Shown: positions 6,338 to 8,612 of the stretch, in pieces
Position numbering within the stretch: position 1 is the first letter of the stretch
Layout of the letters: every line of letters begins with the position of its first letter
NCBI GenBank assembly: GCA_004555735.1
Contig: SFHH01000149.1
Span: 1 to 8,612 of the forward strand
Source: Acidaminococcus fermentans
Lineage (GTDB): Bacteria; Bacillota_C; Negativicutes; Acidaminococcales; Acidaminococcaceae
Direction: 5' to 3'
DNA length: 8,612 nt
Notes under the pieces: model-generated
Database searches by the model: none
Seen by the model: only the letters and a program-made list of their open reading frames with translations
Told to the model about the DNA's origin: nothing
Position numbers and translations under genes: made by a program

Positions 6338-6484
6338 GTCATACGTCATAGGTCATACGCCGATAGAAGCCTGCTTTGCTGGCAATGAACGCAAAAAACT
6401 ATTGAATTCTAGGGCAGGTTTTGAAATTTCAAAATCAATTTAGAAAAATTGATTTCCAAAAGCGTATGACGTGTGACCTATGAC
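6338..6484. repeat. MITE-like segment with 23-bp heptameric inverted repeats
   Basis: The left arm 6338-6360 is three tandem heptamers (GTCATAC, GTCATAG, GTCATAC) plus GC. The right arm 6462-6484 is GC plus GTATGAC, GTGTGAC, CTATGAC. The arms are inverted repeats with 3 mismatches in 23. The 101 bp between them is AT-rich and holds a perfect 16-bp palindrome (TTTTGAAATTTCAAAA, 6419-6434) and a perfect 10-bp hairpin (AAATCAATTT-agaa-AAATTGATTT, 6432-6455). The two overlap by 3 bases, so they are alternative folds. A related decamer, GACGTGTAAC, recurs outside at 6504-6513. No open frame is present. This is either a non-autonomous mobile element or a protein-binding array upstream of the sirtuin gene. 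Confidence 0.65.
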
Positions 6485-6540
6485 GAAAGGGTTGCTGCAC
6501 TTTGACGTGTAACAAACCCGCTTTCCAGAAATTTTGTTTG

Positions 6541-6547
6541 AGGAGGG
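6541..6547 (+). promoter_or_regulatory. Ribosome binding site of the sirtuin gene
   Basis: AGGAGGG lies 6 bases before the ATG at 6554 and fixes the start. No convincing promoter was found between 6485 and 6540. The best weak candidate is TTGAAA (6421-6426) with AAAAAT (6444-6449) at 17-bp spacing, inside the palindromic segment. Confidence 0.7.
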
Positions 6548-6553
6548 ATAGAA

Positions 6554-7444
6554 ATGACGGGAAATATCACAGATGCAAACATCGCCCGGCTGGGGGAGGA
6601 AATCTCCCAGGCGGAAGCCATCCTCATCGGCGCCGGGGCTGGGCTGTCTACGGCGGCCGGGTTCACCTATTCCGGCAAACGGTTCCACCAGTGGTTCTTC
6701 GATTTCGAGCAGGCCTATGGCATCCGGGATATGTATTCCGGTGGGTTCTATCCCTTCCCCAGCCGGGAAATCTACTGGGCCTGGTGGAGCCGGCAGATCT
6801 ACCTGAACCGCTATGTAAAGGCGCCTCTGCCAGTCTATGCTCAGCTGCTGGAGCTGGTCCGGGGCAAAGAGTATTTTGTCCTCACCACCAACGTGGATCA
6901 CCAGTTCCAACGGGCGGGTTTCGACAAAAAACGGCTGTTCTACACCCAAGGGGATTACGGCCTCTTCCAGAAGGAACGGCCGGACGGTCAAAAAGAAACT
7001 TGGGACAACGAAGCTTTGGTGTATCGGATGCTGGAAGCCCAGGGCTTCGTAAAAGACCGGGATGGCCGGTATCAGGTGCCTGCTGACGGACAGATCCGGA
7101 GAACCGTGCCGGCAGATCTGGTGCCCAAAGCCCCCGATGATGGTTCTCCTCTGGTGATGAACCTGCGCTGTGATGATACCTTTGTGGAAGATGCCGGGTG
7201 GCATCGGGCGGCCGGGCTCCAGGATAAGAAGATCCTATATCTGGAACTGGGCGTGGGGATGAATACCCCGGTCATCATCAAATATCCCTTCTGGCAGCGG
7301 ACCGCGGACAATCCCCGGAGCTTCTATGTGTGCATCAACAAAGGGGCAGCCTGGTGTCCGGAAGAAATCCGCAGCCGGAGCCTGTGCCTGGACGGGGATA
7401 TCGCTCCGGTAGTGGAAAAACTTGTGGCAGGAAAGGAGAAATGA
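6554..7444 (+). CDS. Class M sirtuin (SirTM), protein ADP-ribosyltransferase type
   Basis: This 296-residue sirtuin-fold protein binds NAD+. Studied SirTM enzymes mainly transfer ADP-ribose to a protein (lipoylated GcvH-L in staphylococci and streptococci) rather than remove acyl groups. Seen: IGAGAGLSTAAGFTYSG (25-41), the NAD-binding turn; TTNVDHQFQRAGF (111-123), with the conserved Asn-x-Asp; TQGDYG (131-136), where the catalytic His of ordinary deacetylase sirtuins is replaced by Gln132, the SirTM hallmark; and LELGVGMNTPVIIKYPFW (230-247), a signature of this class. The four-cysteine zinc ribbon of classical sirtuins is absent: only four scattered cysteines occur and there is no CxxC. 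It is in one unit with the macrodomain gene, overlapping as ATGA, which matches the known writer/eraser pairing. No lipoyl carrier or lipoate ligase gene is next to it, so its acceptor protein is unknown. Confidence 0.9.
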   Translation: MTGNITDANIARLGEEISQAEAILIGAGAGLSTAAGFTYSGKRFHQWFFDFEQAYGIRDMYSGGFYPFPSREIYWAWWSRQIYLNRYVKAPLPVYAQLLELVRGKEYFVLTTNVDHQFQRAGFDKKRLFYTQGDYGLFQKERPDGQKETWDNEALVYRMLEAQGFVKDRDGRYQVPADGQIRRTVPADLVPKAPDDGSPLVMNLRCDDTFVEDAGWHRAAGLQDKKILYLELGVGMNTPVIIKYPFWQRTADNPRSFYVCINKGAAWCPEEIRSRSLCLDGDIAPVVEKLVAGKEK

Positions 7445-7446
7445 CC

Positions 7447-8268
7447 ATGGAACAGCAGGAAAGGATCACCTGGCTCATTGGGGAACTGCAGAAGGAAATG
7501 CCGGAATACGCCGGGATCGCCCTGCCCGGTGATCCAGAAGGACGGTGGCAGCTGTTCCGGGGATTGTGCAATCTGCGGCCGCCCCGGAAAGCGACGGCAG
7601 GATTTTTAAAGATGCAGGACGCTTTCCTCCGGGAAATGACCCGGGAAAAAGGGATCGTACCGGTGGATAGCTTGCAGCCGTCCCAGCTTGACAGCCGGCT
7701 TTTCCTCTGGCAGGGGGATATCACCCGGCTCCAGGCCGATGCCATCGTGAACGCCGCCAACAGTCAGCTGCTGGGCTGTTTCCGGCCCAACCACAACTGC
7801 ATCGACAATCTGATCCAGACCATGGCCGGGGTCCAGCTCCGGTATGCCTGCTGGCAGCTGATGGAGGAACAGGGCCATCCGGAACCGGCAGGAGGGGCCA
7901 AGATCACCCAAGGCTACAACCTGCCGGCCCGAAATGTGCTCCATACGGTGGGCCCCATCGTCCAGGGGAAAGTCACGGAACGGGATCGGCAGCTGCTGGC
8001 TTCCTGTTACCGGTCCTGTCTGGAACTGGCCAGCTCTGCCGGTCTCCACAGCCTTGCTTTCTGCTGCATTTCAACGGGGGTATTTGGCTATCCCCAGGCA
8101 GAAGCGGCCCGGACAGCAGTGAAGACCGTCCGGGAATGGCTGGCGGAGCACCCCAGGACCAGTCTGGATAAAATCGTCTTCGATGTGTATAAAGACCAGG
8201 ACCAGGCATTGTATAAAGCACTGCTGGAAAAGGTCTCATTTGCCATTCCGGGCCCTGGCTTGCTATAA
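7447..8268 (+). CDS. Zinc-type macrodomain ADP-ribosyl hydrolase, SirTM partner
   Basis: This 273-residue protein belongs to the SirTM-linked zinc macrodomain group, which removes ADP-ribose that SirTM attaches. Residues 1-82 form the helical N-terminal extension usual in this group (MPEYAGIALP, FRGLCNLRPPRKA, FLKMQDAFLREMTREKG). The macrodomain runs from about 84 to 265: LWQGDITRLQADAIVNAANS (87-106), with the ribose-binding Asn; GCFRPNHNCIDNLIQ (110-124), where Cys111, His116 and Cys118 match the zinc-binding pattern; ITQGYNLPARNVLHTVGP (153-170); and CCISTGVFGYP (206-216), the diphosphate loop. Two starts are possible. ATG at 7441 overlaps the sirtuin stop but is 2 bases from GGAG. ATG at 7447 is 8 bases away and is preferred. 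The in-frame ATG at 7330 is inside the sirtuin gene and unlikely. The last codons contain the promoter of the downstream RNA. Confidence 0.9.
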   Translation: MEQQERITWLIGELQKEMPEYAGIALPGDPEGRWQLFRGLCNLRPPRKATAGFLKMQDAFLREMTREKGIVPVDSLQPSQLDSRLFLWQGDITRLQADAIVNAANSQLLGCFRPNHNCIDNLIQTMAGVQLRYACWQLMEEQGHPEPAGGAKITQGYNLPARNVLHTVGPIVQGKVTERDRQLLASCYRSCLELASSAGLHSLAFCCISTGVFGYPQAEAARTAVKTVREWLAEHPRTSLDKIVFDVYKDQDQALYKALLEKVSFAIPGPGLL

Positions 8269-8269
8269 T
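8240..8269 (+). promoter_or_regulatory. Promoter of the plus-strand RNA, inside the macrodomain gene end
   Basis: TTGCCA (8240-8245, 5 of 6 matches to the -35 consensus), an 18-bp spacer and TGCTATAAT (8261-8269, a perfect extended -10) predict a transcript starting near 8276. All but the last base lies within the final codons of the macrodomain gene. The nearest downstream stop signal is the hairpin at 8356-8397, so the product would be a short RNA. Confidence 0.7.
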
Positions 8270-8275
8270 AAAGAC

Positions 8276-8397
8276 AGAAAAAGGAAGCCCCGCTGGAACA
8301 GGACTTCCCATACAAGCCGCTTTAAAGGCGGTGGCCTAGATTACAAAACTATATTGTCGCCCTGTAACCGACCAAAGTTACGCAGGGCGGCTTTTTT
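8276..8397 (+). ncRNA. Putative antitoxin RNA of a type I toxin-antitoxin locus
   Basis: From the promoter at 8240-8269 to the hairpin terminator ending in TTTTTT, the predicted RNA is about 120 nt. It contains a GGAAG/CTTCC hairpin (about 8282-8307), a CCGC-tttaaag-GCGG hairpin around 8317-8331 and the terminator stem. No convincing open frame with a ribosome binding site is present. It converges on the small membrane-peptide gene and should be complementary to the 3' end of that mRNA across the terminator. That is the arrangement of Fst/par-like type I loci, where the RNA blocks toxin translation. The exact ends are predicted from sequence. Confidence 0.55.
8356..8397 (+). terminator. Shared rho-independent terminator between RNA and toxin gene
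   Basis: GTCGCCCTG (8356-8364) pairs with CAGGGCGGC (8383-8391) over 9 bp including one G-T. An inner TAAC/GTTA stem follows across a 2-base bulge, with an 8-base loop. Six Ts follow on the plus strand (8392-8397), giving a strong terminator for the plus-strand RNA and for read-through from the sirtuin/macrodomain genes. On the minus strand the same stem is followed by AATATAGTTTT, a weaker tract, so it probably also ends the toxin mRNA. The toxin stop codon overlaps the T-run. Confidence 0.85.
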
Positions 8398-8485
8398 ATT
8401 TGTTCCTTTTGTCGATGTATGTTAGCAACGCCAAAATAAACATTGCAAACAGCAACATCAACGAGAGTGTCTGGAAGACGCTCAT
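8396..8485 (-). CDS. Holin-like small membrane toxin (type I toxin), 29 residues
   Basis: This tiny gene encodes a 29-residue peptide that begins MSVFQTLSLMLLFAMFILAL and ends LLTYIDKRNK. It has a short amphipathic N-terminus, a single membrane-spanning helix (about residues 7-23) and a charged C-terminal tail. This is the pattern of the 'putative holin-like toxin' peptides of Firmicutes: conserved xLSLMxxFxMFIxALLTYI core and a polar Lys-rich end. Such peptides insert into the membrane and are silenced by an overlapping RNA. AGAAAGG sits 11 bases before the ATG, a slightly long spacing consistent with weak translation. The gene is convergent with the predicted RNA and ends in the shared terminator. 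A 61-codon open frame on the same strand overlaps it in another frame but has no such pattern. Confidence 0.82.
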   Translation of the reverse strand: MSVFQTLSLMLLFAMFILALLTYIDKRNK

Positions 8486-8577
8486 TGACTGTGAAACCTT
8501 TCTGAAGATTATTCCATGTTCCCATGGGCCTCACCTCGCAAGGGAAAAGACAGCCACCGCCCTTAAAACTTCTTGCT
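8486..8577 (-). other. Long structured leader of the toxin mRNA
   Basis: About 90 untranslated bases precede the toxin start. They include AAGGGCGGTGGC, whose core GGCGGTGGC also occurs in the plus-strand RNA (8326-8334), and a CCCATGGG palindrome at 8521-8528. A GAAAGG-TTTC self-complementary run overlaps the ribosome binding site and could hide it. Long, folded leaders are typical of type I toxin mRNAs. The fold here is an inference from short complementary stretches. Confidence 0.4.
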
Positions 8578-8583
8578 TGGTCT

Positions 8584-8589
8584 ATTATA
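8584..8589 (-). promoter_or_regulatory. -10 box of the toxin gene promoter
   Basis: On the minus strand TATAAT is a perfect -10 box preceded directly by TG. It would start an mRNA near 8577 with a leader of about 90 bases. At 17-bp spacing the -35 position would be the last 6 bases of the window (TTTCTT), a poor match. At 18 bp or more it would lie partly outside, so the promoter cannot be completed from this window. Confidence 0.5.
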
Positions 8590-8612
8590 CAGAAAACTTG
8601 TATAGGAAGAAA

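Noticed and set aside
6338..6484. A CRISPR array, suggested by short repeated units
   Set aside because: The units are 7 bp, adjacent without spacers, and inverted between the two ends.
7330..7446. N-terminal extension of the macrodomain protein starting inside the sirtuin gene
   Set aside because: There is no ribosome binding site at 7330, the added residues look out-of-frame (Arg/Gly/Pro-rich), and the family begins near the 7447 start.
8349..8534. A 61-codon minus-strand frame overlapping the toxin gene
   Set aside because: It has no hydrophobic segment or known pattern and runs through the terminator hairpin; the 29-residue frame matches a known peptide type.

Overview
The window looks like chromosomal DNA from a low-to-mid-GC Firmicutes-type anaerobe. 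An Acidaminococcus-like member of the Negativicutes is my best guess, at low confidence. The support is indirect: strong AAGGAGG-type ribosome binding sites, sigma-A style promoters, ATGA/GTGA-coupled genes, heavy CGG/CTG codon use, and gene types common in gut anaerobes. No rRNA, tRNA, CRISPR array, transposase or phage gene is visible.

Layout, left to right. (1) 19-1053, plus strand: a PLP-dependent L-threonine aldolase-type enzyme. (2) 1055-1314: two tandem palindromic repeat elements, period 132 bp. (3) 1358-2863, plus strand: a compact operon of an ArsR-type repressor and two half-size CHR (chromate transporter family) proteins. The genes overlap by 4 bp, and the promoter is bracketed by two copies of the dyad AGTAwwTACT. 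(4) 2911-5411, minus strand: an M20D amidohydrolase followed by a MATE efflux protein, translationally coupled. (5) 5518-6267, plus strand: a YwnB-like NAD(P)-binding protein behind a near-consensus promoter whose -10 box sits in a palindrome. (6) 6310-6484: a hairpin followed by a 147-bp segment bounded by 23-bp imperfect inverted repeats made of heptamers, with AT-rich palindromes inside. (7) 6554-8268, plus strand: a class M sirtuin (SirTM) overlapping a zinc-type macrodomain protein. This is a writer/eraser pair for protein ADP-ribosylation. (8) 8240-8589: a type I toxin-antitoxin locus with a 29-residue holin-like membrane peptide on the minus strand and a convergent RNA on the plus strand. 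The RNA promoter lies inside the last codons of the macrodomain gene, and the two transcripts meet at a shared hairpin terminator.

The two most interesting parts lie next to each other. In well-studied staphylococci and streptococci the SirTM/macrodomain pair is encoded with a lipoyl carrier protein (GcvH-L) and a lipoate ligase. Neither is present in this window beside the pair, so its target is open. The small toxin locus is too short for ordinary gene calling but can be read clearly. Several starts were moved from the longest open frame to the codon with a proper ribosome binding site; each is explained in its entry.
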